Of a DNA stretch of 64,000 bases, positions 23,495 through 35,045 are shown piece by piece (within the stretch, counting starts at the first letter, position 1; every line of letters begins with the position of its first letter). The stretch lies in contig CM037876.1 in NCBI GenBank assembly GCA_021292165.1, forward strand, positions 107,222,324 to 107,286,323, in the 5' to 3' direction. Source of the DNA: Shinisaurus crocodilurus. Its lineage: Eukaryota; Chordata; Lepidosauria; Squamata; Shinisauridae. Under the pieces are notes generated by a model that searched no databases, was not told the origin of the DNA, and worked only from the letters and a program-made list of their open reading frames with translations. Both the position numbers and the translations under genes were made by a program.

Positions 23495-24159
23495 GAGATA
23501 ACTGAAGAAATTTGTTTCGAACGGTACTTGGAAAAACGTTCGGCCCCTGACAAAAGTACACACCAAAATGCGCTGGGCAATAAAATATTTCAGTTGGCAC
23601 CCGAGATTTTTTTTCTCTTTCGTTCTTTTTGGACTACAGTTCCCAGCATCCTTCAGTCAGCATGGAAGGCACCAGGTTGGGGAAGGCTGCACTAATAAAT
23701 TTTATCAACCAAAAGAACTGTGCATGATATGCTGACATCCACTCATCTATTTCAACAGAGTTCAACACTCTTCTACTGAGGTTGTTGGGGCACCTTCAGT
23801 TTTGCTGCCACTACTTATTATTTCCATTTCCCATTGAGACATAGAAGTATTTCAGTCAGCCTCCTTGGGCCCCGCACCCCTGCAGGAGGGAAGTAACGCG
23901 GTGAGTTCAAATCTCACCAGGAAATGGTCTGTATTCTTTCACACACTTGTTAGGGATAATTACCTGAAAACCATTAATTACAACTTTGAGACTGCCAACC
24001 TAGCCTAATATAGTATTTGCATTTGGCATCCATTCATGGTTACTAATGAACTTATGAAACAGAAAATCTTCCATAGGAAAATTATGCACTGTAGAATTTT
24101 CCATTTTAGAAAATTTCCTGCAGAAAATTTTCCACCCCACATCACTGCTCTGGAGGTTC

Positions 24160-24589
24160 TTGAGACCCTTCTTCACAGAACCCAATGCATGTTGAGTCTC
24201 ACTGGATTCACCTGTCATGCCACCCAATTCTCATTATCTGTTTTCCCTCCTCTCAAGAGCCAACCCTACATTGCCAGGACCAGAGCTTTCTTCTTGCCTG
24301 CACCACCTTGCTGCCTTGTGCACCCAGACAGACCTTGACGTGAAGCACCAATTGCTGCTTTTAGTCCACATCTATTTCAGTGGTGCAGCCGAAATCCACT
24401 GGAAGCTTGATCCCATGCCTGGGACCACCCCTGGAAGGCTTTACACTGTGTATGCAAGTGCAATATTGGGGCCATTGATGGTAACTCAGTTAAATGGTAT
24501 ATGGTGGGGTGGTAAATTGGTTTTAGCGGTCGTGTTTTCATTAACTTGTCTTTTTAAAAAAATTAAATTGGTTTTAAAAAATTTCATAA
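24160..24589. other. Unassigned stretch
   Basis: I recognise no gene or repeat with confidence. The frame at 24217-24597 (126 codons) runs into the LINE tail and has no domain. Confidence 0.4.
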
Positions 24590-24735
24590 TGTTTTAATTA
24601 TATTTTTAACTGTATTTTATTGTTTGTTTTTAATTATTGTTGTACACCGCCCAGAGAGCTTCAGCTACTGGGCAGTATAGAAAATGAAAGAATGAATGAA
24701 TGAATAAATGAATACATAAATAAATACAATAACTC
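24590..24735 (+). repeat. L2-like LINE 3' tail
   Basis: TTGTACACCGCCCAGAGAGC and CTACTGGGCAGTATAGAAAA, then AATGAATGAATAAAT repeats, form a small hairpin plus tail typical of L2/CR1-clade 3' ends. Confidence 0.65.
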
Positions 24736-25393
24736 AGGACCCAGGGAACCCATGTCTCACAGAGGGAGAATGCAGTGCAACTGTTAAGGACTGTTGGCTC
24801 AAGATTCAGTGGTTTAATCCTTGCGTGGCTAAGCTAAGGGGCTAGCTAAGCAAGCTTCTCTCCCTTGCCTCCTTCCCTTCAGCTTCTTGCCTCTATTTGT
24901 GTTTGTTATTTTCCTTGATCTAACTAGGAACTTAGGAGAGGCTTTGCTTCAGAGTCCTCCATTCCAAACTCTATTTTTAAATGGCATTCTGCACTGTGCG
25001 AGGCTCAGGGGTTCATAACAATGGCTTAGCCTGCCATCATCATCTACATCCAAAGATGGTGGACAAATCAACCCATGAGAATGTGGTGACACACAATGTT
25101 GTTTTCAGGCCCATCCAGATCAAAGCCAAAACGCTTGTCCAAATGCTGGTAAAAGCCAAGGTAGGCTGTGCCCATTATGTGCTTCCGCATCCAACTCTAA
25201 ATCAAAGTTCTATGTGTTTCACTTCTTCTGAAACAGGTAAATATACCTACCGGTACTCTGACTTTATTTCTTCCTTTTTCTCCTGATATTACTCTAAAAA
25301 TAACCATTCTGCCTTTCGCATGGCCCACCCTGGGCCACTGGAACTCAAGGTCCCCCATTATACCTATGCCTCCCAAAGACTGCCTCACCATTT
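24736..25393. other. Unassigned stretch
   Basis: I recognise nothing with confidence. AGATTCAGTGGTTTAATCC near 24795 has a weak B-box-like look but no cloverleaf. One TACCGGTA lies at 25248. Confidence 0.4.
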
Positions 25394-25401
25394 CCCTAGT
25401 G

Positions 25402-25537
25402 CAGGGCTCTCCAACTTTGGGTCCCCAGATGTTGCTGGACTACAGCTCCCAGAATCCCTAGCCATTAGTCATGCTGGCTGGGTATGCTGGGAGCTGTAGG
25501 CCAGCAACATCTGGGGACCCAAGGTTGGAGAGCTCTG
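25402..25537. mobile_element. Palindromic hAT-type MITE, family A
   Basis: It begins CAGGGCTCTCCAACTTTGGG and ends with the inverse, GGAGAGCTCTG. The flanks CCCTAGTG and CTCTAAAG are weakly alike (5 of 8). Confidence 0.88.
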
Positions 25538-25730
25538 CTCTAAAGGATTGCCAACCTTCCCTCAACACCAGCCCTGAATAGCCAACAGAGAAAAAAGTAT
25601 GAAGCAAACGGCATCAGTAGCAACAGAACTAGCTGGCAGTGCAAGCTGAGGCATTGGCCTACCACCCTTTACTGATTTCTCAATGTGACCCTCCAAGACA
25701 ATTAGTTTCTACCTAAGAAACAATGGGCTG

Positions 25731-25802
25731 GATCCAGACTGTTAGTCATGCTTTAGTCTCAATGAAATCAATGGGACTTAAGTTACGTAGTCATAGCTAA
25801 CT
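25731..25802. repeat. Palindromic repeat, family D relative
   Basis: The arms are GCTGGATCCAGACTGTTAG and, inverted, GCTGGATCCAGACCAAGTTAG. The centre contains CAATGGGACTTAAG. A relative lies at 59085-59195. Confidence 0.65.
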
Positions 25803-27747
25803 TGGTCTGGATCCAGCAAAATATAGATTCTAAAAGTTATACTGAATAGTGCTGAGTATTGCAGCCCTAGTTCTGCATTAACTCGTTCATGTCTGTCTTT
25901 AAACACACTTCCTTTAGAACCAATTAGTATTCTCCTTTTCTCACTATCAGGTTTGAACCCTGAGAAGCTATCCCATATCCTCAAAAGGTACAGGACACCA
26001 GAGAGAGAACAGACACAAACCTGCCATAGATTTCTGTTCTGATATAAAAGGGCAACTGTGCAGCCTAAAGACCAACAGATTTATTGTAACATAAATGTTA
26101 GTGGACTAAAGCCCGTATCATCAGGTGCTGCTTTGTGTTTGCTGTAATAGACTAACACGACTACTGCTCTGGACCGTGTCACTCTTTCAGTTCTGAGTGA
26201 CTGAACTATTTAAACCCATCAGAATTGGCTTTCTAGAGTTGATGCACCAGGGTGTGCAGTGGACAGAGGTTTGCTTTCAGCACTCATTTCAAACCTTCAG
26301 CACTCATTTGTCAACCTTCAGGACTAGAACTAAAACAGATATAAAAAATAAAGCAGGCTAGAGCTTCAAGCATGAGCATAGCCTAGAAGATGATACAAAA
26401 ATCTATACTCTTGGCAAAAGTGGACAGTAGGAAGGAGTTGGAGAAGAATTAGTCAGTGGAGCCAAAAAGACTATCCCGAGTAGAACAGTGTTAATGAATG
26501 CCACAAGCAGACACCAAAATGAACCCTGACAAAGAGACAAAAAGGGGCTCAGAAGAGTACGGGCGTGTAGGAGGAAATGAGAACAGTAATGAAGGAGGTG
26601 AGAAAGAACAAGACCCCAAAGGTTCAGGTAAGGAATTTGAACTTGATGCAATCGACTGATAAAAAGCCACTGGACCGGTGGGGGGGATCCCAAAATTTGA
26701 GCTAAGACACTGCAACAGTGGAGGAGGACAGAGTCTTCCTCATTTGGAGAACCACCATGTGTCATGATGGAACAGGGAGCAAAAAGATATAAACGGGAGC
26801 ACAATTCAGTCTGGGGAAAACCCAGCAAATCAACAATGTTCTGGGTCTATTGCATATTATTTGCATTTTGCAAAATTATGGATATCTCACAGGGAATAAA
26901 CTATAAAATGTTCAGATGGATAGCTGTAGTCACTGAGATACTAAAATGAGTGGCGATAGCCCATACCATCCTCCTACATATTAAACTCATTTCACAGTGA
27001 CCCTTCATTTTTAGCATGCCATGGATATTTGCACACACATTGTGCTATTTCATCATGGAGAACTTCAGGCTAAATCTGAAGCCTGTGGACCAAACTAGAT
27101 ATTACACACACATGCTTGCAACTTTCCCCTATTTTTTTAAAAAACCAAAAACCCAGAGGCTGGGTTTATACAGAGTAGTTCAGGCAGGGGGGACTGCTTA
27201 ACCCTTTCTCCTCCAGACATTTTCACACTCAAAATATTCCCTCAAGCTGCTTTTCCACTTACAGGGGGAAACATAGTTTGAGAAGGGGCAATTTTGAGTG
27301 GAAAAATTACAAGAGGGGAAAGGTAAGCCCCCCCTCTGCATTCTTCCCCTTAAATTCTGTTTCCCAAGGTTGCTTTTAGTTTTAAAAAGAAGTTGCAAGT
27401 AAGTTACATGAAAGGTACACAAAACTACATGTCACATCTGGTATCAGCCAGTAATGGTTGAAGAAGAAACATATGTTTACAACTGCAGAAAGAAATCCCT
27501 CACTAACCTAGTTCTACTAGTAAAAACACTCATTTCAAAAACTATTAATATTATGAATATTTACACTGAAATCAAAAATGACAAGTTTAAACGTAAGACG
27601 GAGATGAGTGGGCATTTCTCCTTTGAAATGCTTGCTTCAGAGCAGTATGAGCCAGTTTTCAAAAGTTATCTCGCAATGAAGGGTTTACAGAAAAATCTAC
27701 AATGAAAACCTTCATTCTAGAGCGCAACTATATTCTAGATTGTGTTT
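25803..27747. other. Unassigned stretch
   Basis: I recognise no gene. The minus-strand frame at 26403-26828 (141 codons) is the longest here. It is rich in Leu, Ser and Pro, has no recognisable domain and uses no clear coding bias, so I treat it as chance. Confidence 0.4.
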
Positions 27748-27755
27748 AACTATAG

Positions 27756-27875
27756 CGCCTTCCCAACCTGGTGCCGTCCAGATGTTTTGGACTACAACTC
27801 CCAGCATTCTTGACCGCTGGGGCTGATCAGAGTTGAAGGCTAAAACATGTGTAGGCCCCAGGTTCAGGAAGGCTG
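27756..27875. mobile_element. Palindromic hAT-type MITE, family B
   Basis: The ends are CGCCTTCCCAACCTGGTGCC and, inverted, CAGCCTTCCTGAACCTGGGG. The flanks AACTATAG and AACTACAG match at 7 of 8. Confidence 0.88.
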
Positions 27876-27883
27876 AACTACAG

Positions 27884-28882
27884 CATGCACAGGGCCCTGC
27901 CTGGAGGTCCAGTAATGGGAGGAGTGTATTGTTTACTACAGAATAAGAGAGGCTCCAATCTGTTTGCAGTGAGTAGGCAACCAGCCAGTATTTTGCCAGT
28001 CCAACTAGGAAACACATGTTCCATCAAATAGCTACTACTGGAGTCTGATAAACCAGTAATCCTCAGGTGTTACCAGACCCCACACCTGATCTGCCCACTT
28101 CTGTCCTGGCTTCATCCCTTTCCCAGGACAAATTTTCTGAAATGAAATGTTGGCAAGCCTAACAAACTGTGAATTTGTTTCTCAGATCTCTATCCTTAAG
28201 ATCTCTATCCACCTCTTAATGGAGAACACACCCATACACCTTTTACCATAAACTGCCCTTCTGCAAATAAAGGGCTAGGGTATTATACCAGAGAGTAGTA
28301 CAAAGGACTTCCTGCACATTTGTAGGTTTTCCAGCCATGAATCCCCAAATTTCTCAAGGGGTAATAAGGGTCTTTTGCACAGGTGTGCAGGATGCCAATC
28401 ATATTCAGAACCACTGGCAGTTTTGTTCAGGTCTCCCTTACACAACAAATTTCAGGCCAAGTCTAAAGATTCTGACAAATACATATGTGGAAAGGGGTCA
28501 CCCTCCACACTAACATGCTCCAACTCCCGCTCTTCAGGCAGACCCAATCCTGCAGCACCATCAGCATTTTCCCCACTGACTTGAGCCTAAGGCTAACTTG
28601 CTAGAGACAGCCATTAACTTCTGAAATGGGAGGTGCCAGAGCTCAAGCCTGCTTGGATGTAGTGGCATCTGACCTCAAACCCCCTGATTTGTGGTATGTA
28701 GGAGCTAGTTTTGGCTACACAGGAGTGACAGAAAGGTACTATGCACATGCTCAAAGACACCCTTATTTATTAGGGACTGCCTCGCCCCTTATGTCCTGCC
28801 CAGTCTTTGCAATCCTCAGAAGGAGAACTCCTGAGGGTGCCACATGCTCCTGAGGTTCACCTCAGGAGTACTTGCAGTAGAG
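27884..28882. other. Unassigned stretch
   Basis: I recognise no gene or repeat with confidence. Several 70-75 codon frames lack domains. Confidence 0.4.
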
Positions 28883-29017
28883 CAGTGTTCGCCAACCTTG
28901 GGGCCCCAGATGCTTTTGGCCTACAACTCCCAGTTACGCTGGGAGTTGTACGCTGGCTGGGGCATGCTGGGAGTTGTAGGCCAAAAACATCTGGGGCCCC
29001 AAGGTTGGGGAACACTG
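28883..29017. mobile_element. Palindromic hAT-type MITE, family A variant
   Basis: It starts CAGTGTTCGCCAACCTTGGG and ends with the inverse, GGGGAACACTG. CAGTAGAG flanks both sides exactly (28875-28882 and 29018-29025). The variant replaces CAGGGCTCTCC with CAGTGTTCTCC; its sister copy is at 62128. Confidence 0.92.
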
Positions 29018-29119
29018 CAGTAGAGTATTTAATGTTGCAGCATCTGCCCTCTGGAACATGCTCCCCACTGACATTAGACAGGCATCTGCAGTTTTGATTT
29101 ATGTAAGCCTACCTCTGCA

Positions 29120-29280
29120 AGTTTCCCCTGAGGCGTGACCCAGCCAGTACAGTTATAGTTTTATTGTTGAGCACCGATTATTTTATTGTATGATTGTTAT
29201 TATGGTAACTGCTTTGATAATTTTTATTGGAAAGCAGTATACAAATTTGTGTAATAATAAATAAATATTAATGCATATCG
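29120..29280 (+). repeat. LINE-type 3' tail
   Basis: TGTTGAGCACCGATTATTTT, GGAAAGCAGTATACAAATTT and AATAATAAATAAATATT resemble the L2-like tail at 24590. Confidence 0.45.
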
Positions 29281-30897
29281 GTGAGCCTTAATATCAAATC
29301 CTAGCAAGCTCTGCTTAAAGATTAAATTATTGTTACCAAACCCTCTTAGCAGAAGGTAAGAGGACCACAGCCCTAAAGGACATACCAGTTTAATGAACTA
29401 GACAAAATTCCATTAATAATTGATGTCAATGATGTATAAAGCTAAGTAATTTTTCACAAGAAAAAGAAGTAATCATAACCAGATTCCAAAGTATTAATAT
29501 TCAGATTCTTCAAATTGTTTTTCAGTTCAATATGGCACTGACCTGATTCCTTTGTCTTACACATTACCTAAAAATACCTATTTAAAGAAAAATACAAAGG
29601 ACTAATATCATCTCCAATGATCTTTCATTGTTGCTAATGCAATTTCCTCCATGTCTATAATTTAATCATAAACCATTTTCATAACATAAACCATACAATC
29701 CTATGTATGTTTAGACAGAAAAAAGTTCTACAACTTCCAGCATTACCCAGCCAGCATGTGCCCTTAATTACTCTTAGGTTGCAACCCTAACAAACTTACT
29801 AATGAGTACGGTAAGTCCCACTGAACACAATAGGACCTACCTCTGAGGAAACATGCATAGGGTTCGGCAGATAACACTCAAAATTCTTCGTAATCATCAT
29901 TAACTTGAGAGTTAACAGTGCTTAGCACTAACGGAGGAGATGCCAGAGGAATCAGACAGCTTATTCTGAAGGTGCAGGAAGATCAATCTACAGAACTTTA
30001 AATTTATTTTCTTAAATCTATAGCCTGCCATTTTGACAAAAAGGCCGATTTTCAAATTATTGGACATAAGCAGTTATGAGGAATTACACTGTGAAACGGT
30101 GTGAGCTTCTTCTTCTCCATCCCTACATATTCCCACCTTTCATTTACATTCCTGGGTAACAACTGAACCATTCCACCAAAAATGTAGGCAACTGTCACCC
30201 TCAAACAAACAACCCCTACAAATATAACATAAAATATAACCATCTCCATTGATCTTCCTTTCTCTGGATTTCAGAATCTCTCAGTTCTTGCATAACTACC
30301 CTTCTGCCGTCAAGTTCTTTTGACTGAAATGTCAGAATTTTATGAACAGCCTCATAATACTGTAGCATTTACCAAATAAAAGCCATCAAATGACTCTCCC
30401 GCAAAACACAGGTTTCAGCCTATTTAATGACATAATCAAGAACATAATCAAGAAACTAAATCCATTTACACCTTGGGAGGGAGGGGGCTGGAGAGGAGAA
30501 TGGGAATATAAATATACTCACCCACCAGCAAAATATACTCCATCAGCAAAAATACTTCTAATCCACTTGCCATGGGGATTTTTTTCCTTCCTATAAGACT
30601 GAAGTTCAGCCTCAGTTTGTTAGCATCTTATATCCATTAAGGAAAATCACTACAGAAAGGCCATGTTGTTACTGACATTGGAGTATAGGAGGGCAGGTTA
30701 ACCATAAAGGTAGGACAGGTTAATCTCCTCACCTCAATTTTGTAATAGACAAATTCTTGTTTTAACTCCTTCCCAGAGAATCACAAACCATATATTACAA
30801 GTTTGAGTTCTCCAGAAAAATCTATTTTGTCAACTGGAATACAACATGAAAGTTTAAACAAAAATGTACTACATACTGTCATCCAGTTAAAGAAACC
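29281..30897. other. Mostly unassigned AT-rich stretch
   Basis: A family D relative lies at 29775-29870 (GGTAAGTCCCACTGAA). Otherwise I recognise nothing. This is one of the longest repeat-poor runs, where conserved non-coding elements could hide, but that cannot be judged from one sequence. Confidence 0.4.
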
Positions 30898-30900
30898 TTA

Positions 30901-31311
30901 GGGCTCAATCCTATGAATGCTGCCCTTCGTGACTGGAAGCCCCTGAACTCAGAGGCTTCTGATCATCCAATGCAAGGCAGGAGGAGCAGCAGAGGTGATC
31001 TTCACCTCCCTGGCCTTCTGCCCTGCAGATTTCACTAGACAGGCTCTAGCACCAGTGCTTCGGAGAGGGAAGAAAGGAGGCTGGAAGAGGCTCAGGATAA
31101 CTCGTATCCTGGCCTCTCTGGTCTCCTCCCTTCTCTGCCCGCTGGAACCCACCCTGCCGTTTCTCCTCTTCCGAGGTTGCTTTTCCAACCTTGGAGGGTA
31201 GCTGGTGTGGTTCTTTCTGTGCCAGCTGTGAGGGAGCGGGGTCAGATCTCCGGGAATACCCACTATCCTATGGCCCCTCAGCCAATGTCTAGGGGCCATA
31301 GGATTGCGCCC
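30901..31311. mobile_element. Harbinger-like MITE with TTA duplications
   Basis: The ends GGGCTCAATCCTATG and, inverted, GGGCGCAATCCTATG match at 14 of 15 bases. TTA flanks both sides (30898-30900 and 31312-31314). A GGGC terminus with TTA duplication is the classic PIF/Harbinger signature. The interior is GC-richer, with no transposase. Related left ends appear near 16285 and 57895. Confidence 0.82.
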
Positions 31312-31344
31312 TTAGTCAATTAACTGTATGTTTTAGTTGATTAA

Positions 31345-31427
31345 CAGTGCAGTCCTGTACTCAGAAATAAGCCCCACTGAGTTCAGTGGGACTTATTCCC
31401 ACATATGTATAGGACTGAAGTCTAAAT
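31345..31427. repeat. Short palindromic repeat, family D
   Basis: GCAGTCCTGTAC...GCCCCACTGAGTTCAGTGGG...GTATAGGACTG forms a hairpin with matched arms. Confidence 0.65.
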
Positions 31428-33899
31428 CTGTATGAATTTGCACATGAGAAAAAGCAATGGTTCAAAAGAAGAAAAAAAAGCATACTTTCTTTGTTTTTAG
31501 ATTATGTATGCATGTGTTGCAGCGAGCATCATCTTAAGAGACATTCCCCTTTTTCACCAGAAATGAATATTTTTTTTGTCACCTGGACCATTTTAAAAAA
31601 ATAATTACATAAACCAAAACTAATAATAATTTTTTCTAAAATCCGCTGCTCTATTAAGTGGAGTCACTTTTTCAGTTTGTCCAAAAGTTTTTGAGTAATC
31701 TAATGATAACTCAATTGCTAGGAGTAGGCAATTAATTTTACATGACCAGACAATTTTGACATTATATTAATTACATGCATACATATATCTCACAATTCCT
31801 CCTCTTGATGACTTTTCCGGGAATACTCTATACCCAGTCATTGGTCAACAGCAGACTTCGCTAGTCATAACTGAGATAAAGGCTCTTTTGATCCTGGATT
31901 TCCTTGTAACTATCTTCATCACAAAGTGGATTTGAGTTATGTATCAAAAGTATACCTCAAGTTAGGATCTGTTTATTTCCTCAGAGTGATTGCTGTCAAT
32001 GCATCTATAAATCACTACCTGGAGTGGTCACTCCTTGGGCTTCAGTTTCCTACCAGAAGTAGATGCCGGGTGTCAAAAAGCTTTCATGTCCGAGAGTTAA
32101 CTCTCCCATCCCAGGATAATGGTACCAAAATTTGTCTGCAAATCTTTAATGAAGGAAGAAGATCAAATCAAGGACGCCACTGCTGGAATTAATCTTGGTC
32201 TTCAGATGCTCTGAATTTCATCCAAGATGGAATTCTCAGTCCAATGGCATATTCACAAACCCACACCCGTTTATTCATTATTAATCAATAAGGAATAGCT
32301 ATGGTACTATCTCTGGGTTCTCTACCCCCTGTCACTAACATGAATTCAAATTCCATTACCCTTTGAAAGAGTGGGGAAGATAGACAAACAACCTAAAATG
32401 ATTCACAATTCAGAGACTTAACATGCAGTCTCATCACCTGAAGTTTACCGGTAAGTCCCACACAGAGTTCACCATGCATAGTATTGCACATGCATAGTAT
32501 CACAGCATGCAAAGTATCACACAGCATCCAAGCACATTTGCATTAATATTATGATGATACCTCCCAAGTAACTAATCACACATACTCCACACCCTGCCCA
32601 TTAACTTCATGTCTCTCCCCATTGACTCCTGGATGGTAAGAATATTTTTTCCCTTCTGCATGCAATAGTCAAGACTGAATCCACAGTACTGAAAAATAAC
32701 TGACAAGGGATGTTACAATTGCTTTGGGGACAGAGTCTGCCCCTAGAAAGCCAAGCAGGCAAATGTCTAAAATGGCAACGAATTCCAGAAACGAAGATGC
32801 AAAACATACACAGAGAAAGGAAGAAGCCAGAGGAAAAAGACCAAGAGAGAGAAAAAATGATAGAGAGAAAGAATGCAGGTGGGGAGAAAGAAGAGAAAAA
32901 TAGACAAGGGGAGATATGTGATGTAATATTGTCACTCACGGTAAGATTTTCTGCAGTGGGTATCTCTTGGCTTTTTTTTTTTTTTAAGAGAGATGTCGTC
33001 CTTGTCCTTCACGCTCTACACACAGGCCCCATGCTCAAAGTGCTGCTGCTGTTTGGGGGGTTTTTTCCCCTGAGTTTTCCCTTAGGAGGGTCTTGTCAAT
33101 GATACTGAGAGGGAGTGAGATCAGCTTTGGTTTCAAACCCTTAAACTACACGTTTATTCCTTTCTTTCCTGTTGGCTAGGCTGTTACTTAAGTGATGTCA
33201 CTCCTGTTCTCCCCCCCCCCCCAAACTAGCTACAGTGGGAACAACTTTCACCTTCTTCTGTATTTAGGAGTTCCTTATTTTCTTCAGCTAACACCCCCAC
33301 TTTCTGACAGTTTGGGGAACAAGCATCTTTTTTGCTTTTCCAAAAAGTAGTTTTCTTGTTTTAAGTCTCCCCCCCCCCCTTTTGACAGCTATTTGATATT
33401 CTTTTCTTTCAACTTTGGGCTACCTGTTAAGCTATCCTCCTTCTCCTTTACAATTGATATTTGAAGAGAATCTCTTTAATGGGGGGAGGACGTCGTCTCT
33501 ACAAGGAGGAACACCCCCTACTTAAATAGGTTTAGGAAATATTTATAGCTTCAGTGATACTAACAAGCTAGTGGGAATTAGTTTGTCTCCTTGTAGGCTA
33601 GTAAGTAGGCACCAATAAGTTATTGGCTAATTTTAGTGGGGGTGGTGATGGTTTTAACTGAGGGTGAAATATTTGAGGTCTTTCTTTTACTCTGGTGGCC
33701 GCTATAATCTCTCTTTTCCTGCCGCAGCTCCTCTCCCTTCCCTTACTGAGTAGCCCTTAAATCCTAAGTATACCTCCCAGGTTAAGATGGGGGGGGCGAC
33801 AAAACTTGTGGGAGTGTACAACTGACCAGGCAAGGCCTAGTTGTGCGTATCTGTCCTTGGCCGGGGTAGGGGGGTGGGGGGTAAATTTAAGACCCAGCC
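31428..33899. other. Unassigned stretch upstream of a CpG-rich block
   Basis: I recognise no repeat or gene in about 2.4 kb. Homopolymer runs of T, C and G (32975, 33211, 33370) and a purine-rich tract (32810-32905) stand out. The tract explains the 110-130 codon frames on both strands at 32607-33102. The lack of repeats beside a CpG-rich block would fit gene-proximal DNA. Confidence 0.4.
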
Positions 33900-34450
33900 T
33901 CTACGGGGTAATAGAGGGCTCCTCCGAGATTAGCCCTCGATATGTGTTAAAAAGGGGGGGATCTTCCTCCTAAAGGGATAGCACAATCTTGGGATCGGAT
34001 TGGGGAGCCGTCTCCCTTGACGAAAGGGGGAGGACGCGGGGGGGGCGCTCTCCTCCTGACCCGGCTGCCACTGGAGGCCGCGGCGGCTTCTGGGCCTGGG
34101 CGCTCTCCGCCGCCGCCGCCGCCGCTGCTGTCCGGGCTTGAGCCGCTCCCGGAGGACTGCTGAGCGATGCGAGGCGTCGGGGGGCGCCGGCGGCGCAGCG
34201 CGGCAGACCCTCTGCAGGCCCCGGCCCCGCTCCTCTTCCTTATCCCGCTGCTGATGCTTGCTCCGTGTGCTCCGGGCTGCGGCTCTACTGCAGGCCCCAG
34301 CTCCTCCCCGGCCTCCGCTCCGCCTCCCCCGGCTCCCTCCAGGCCGCGCCACCCCCGCCTCCCCGCTTTAAGGTGGCTCCTCTCGGCGGAGATGCCTCTT
34401 CCCGCTACCCTTTCTTGAGTCGTCTCTGAAGCATCGCCTTCAATAAGGCG
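33900..34450. promoter_or_regulatory. Candidate CpG island, possible promoter and first exon
   Basis: About 0.5 kb with dense CpG and (CCG)n, unlike the CpG-poor surroundings and not bounded by any transposon end I can find. On the plus strand an ATG at 34167 opens an 83-codon frame. Its residues 18-37 form a hydrophobic, Leu-rich stretch (QAPAPLLFLIPLLMLAP) after a basic start, which resembles a signal peptide. It then becomes Pro/Ser-rich and stops. On the minus strand a 188-codon frame (34513-33947) is Gly/Arg-rich, which dense CpG alone can produce. I cannot name a gene or prove a splice donor. Confidence 0.4.
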
Positions 34451-34837
34451 AAAAATCAACCCACGCTTGTCTTTTGCCTCCCCCCTCCCGTTTCTGTGCT
34501 GAGTGATTATCACCTCATTTAAACCTCTAAATCTAGGGGAAATAAGTACCCCTTTCCTCTTCCAAAAAGCATGTTATATCAGGATAATTACTAATCTTTC
34601 CCACCCAAACCCTTATGATAAATTCCCAAGCTCAGGTGATGGACTCCAAATGTGCCCCCATAATCTCAGCTCTCCCCCCCCCCCATCCCCTGGTTTCTCT
34701 GCCCATCCCCATCTCAATACCTGAGCTCCCAATTTGTACTGAAAATGTTCAAATAGAAAAGAGTTACCACCTGTACATATTTTTTATGAACTTCTGTCCA
34801 TAAAAAGAATGGAAAAATACCCTATGATGGACAGAGT

Positions 34838-35045
34838 CAGGCCTGTAACTGGGGGAGGGGGCGCTAGGGGGGCGCTAGGGGGCCCTGCCCCCCTAAATTT
34901 TCTCTGCCCCCTAAATTTTCTCTGCCCCCCCTTTTTTTACAAATAATTAAAAAACAATTTACAATTTTGTCTTTAAACGGCCTGCAAACCCACTACTTTT
35001 TTGGCAACCCAGCCAGAACTTTTAGGCTGGCTGGCTACGGACCTG
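34838..35045. mobile_element. Small hAT-like element
   Basis: The ends are CAGGCCTGTAACTG and, inverted, CAGGTCCGTAGCCAG. GACAGAGT flanks both sides exactly (34830-34837 and 35046-35053). Inside is a short tandem duplication (GGGGGGCGCTA and CCCCCTAAATTTTCTCTG each twice). Confidence 0.82.

Larger units (their letters stand above)
22675..23632. repeat. Long inverted-repeat (fold-back) element, arms about 135 bp
   Basis: The left arm at about 22676-22810 holds AAAGAGAAAAAAAATCTCAG, GGTGCCAACTGA, TGTCAGGGGCC and CGAAACAAATTTCTTCAGC. The right arm at about 23495-23632 is its inverse with a few changes. The original loop was about 20 bp (22811-22827). An L1 fragment now sits at the base of the right arm. 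Confidence 0.8.
22590..23689. mobile_element. Family B MITE split by a fold-back element
   Basis: The left arm CAGCCTTCCCTAACTTGGTG is at 22590 and the inverted right arm ends GGGGAAGGCTG at 23689. The flanks CACTAATT and CACTAATA match at 7 of 8. About 1 kb is inserted near the palindrome centre. The words flanking the insert (TTGGACTATAACTCCCA and TTGGACTACAGTTCCCA) resemble each other and may be a duplicated target. Confidence 0.85.
22093..24147. mobile_element. hAT-like non-autonomous element, outermost layer of a nested stack
   Basis: The ends are CAATGATGTGGG and, inverted, CAGTGATGTGGG. CTCTGGAG flanks both sides exactly (22085-22092 and 24148-24155). It contains a minus-strand Sauria SINE and a family B MITE carrying further insertions. 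Its own DNA is about 0.8 kb, AT-rich, with TTTTCC/GGAAAA repeats near both ends. I see no transposase. Confidence 0.85.

Noticed and set aside
23880..23930. Second tRNA-derived SINE (B-box-like GAGTTCAAATCTCACC)
   Set aside because: Only a B-box-like word is present; no A box, body or tail could be found.
26403..26828. 141-codon minus-strand ORF as a membrane protein exon
   Set aside because: Hydrophobic Leu/Ser stretches are present, but no splice context, homology or coding bias could be seen; most likely chance.
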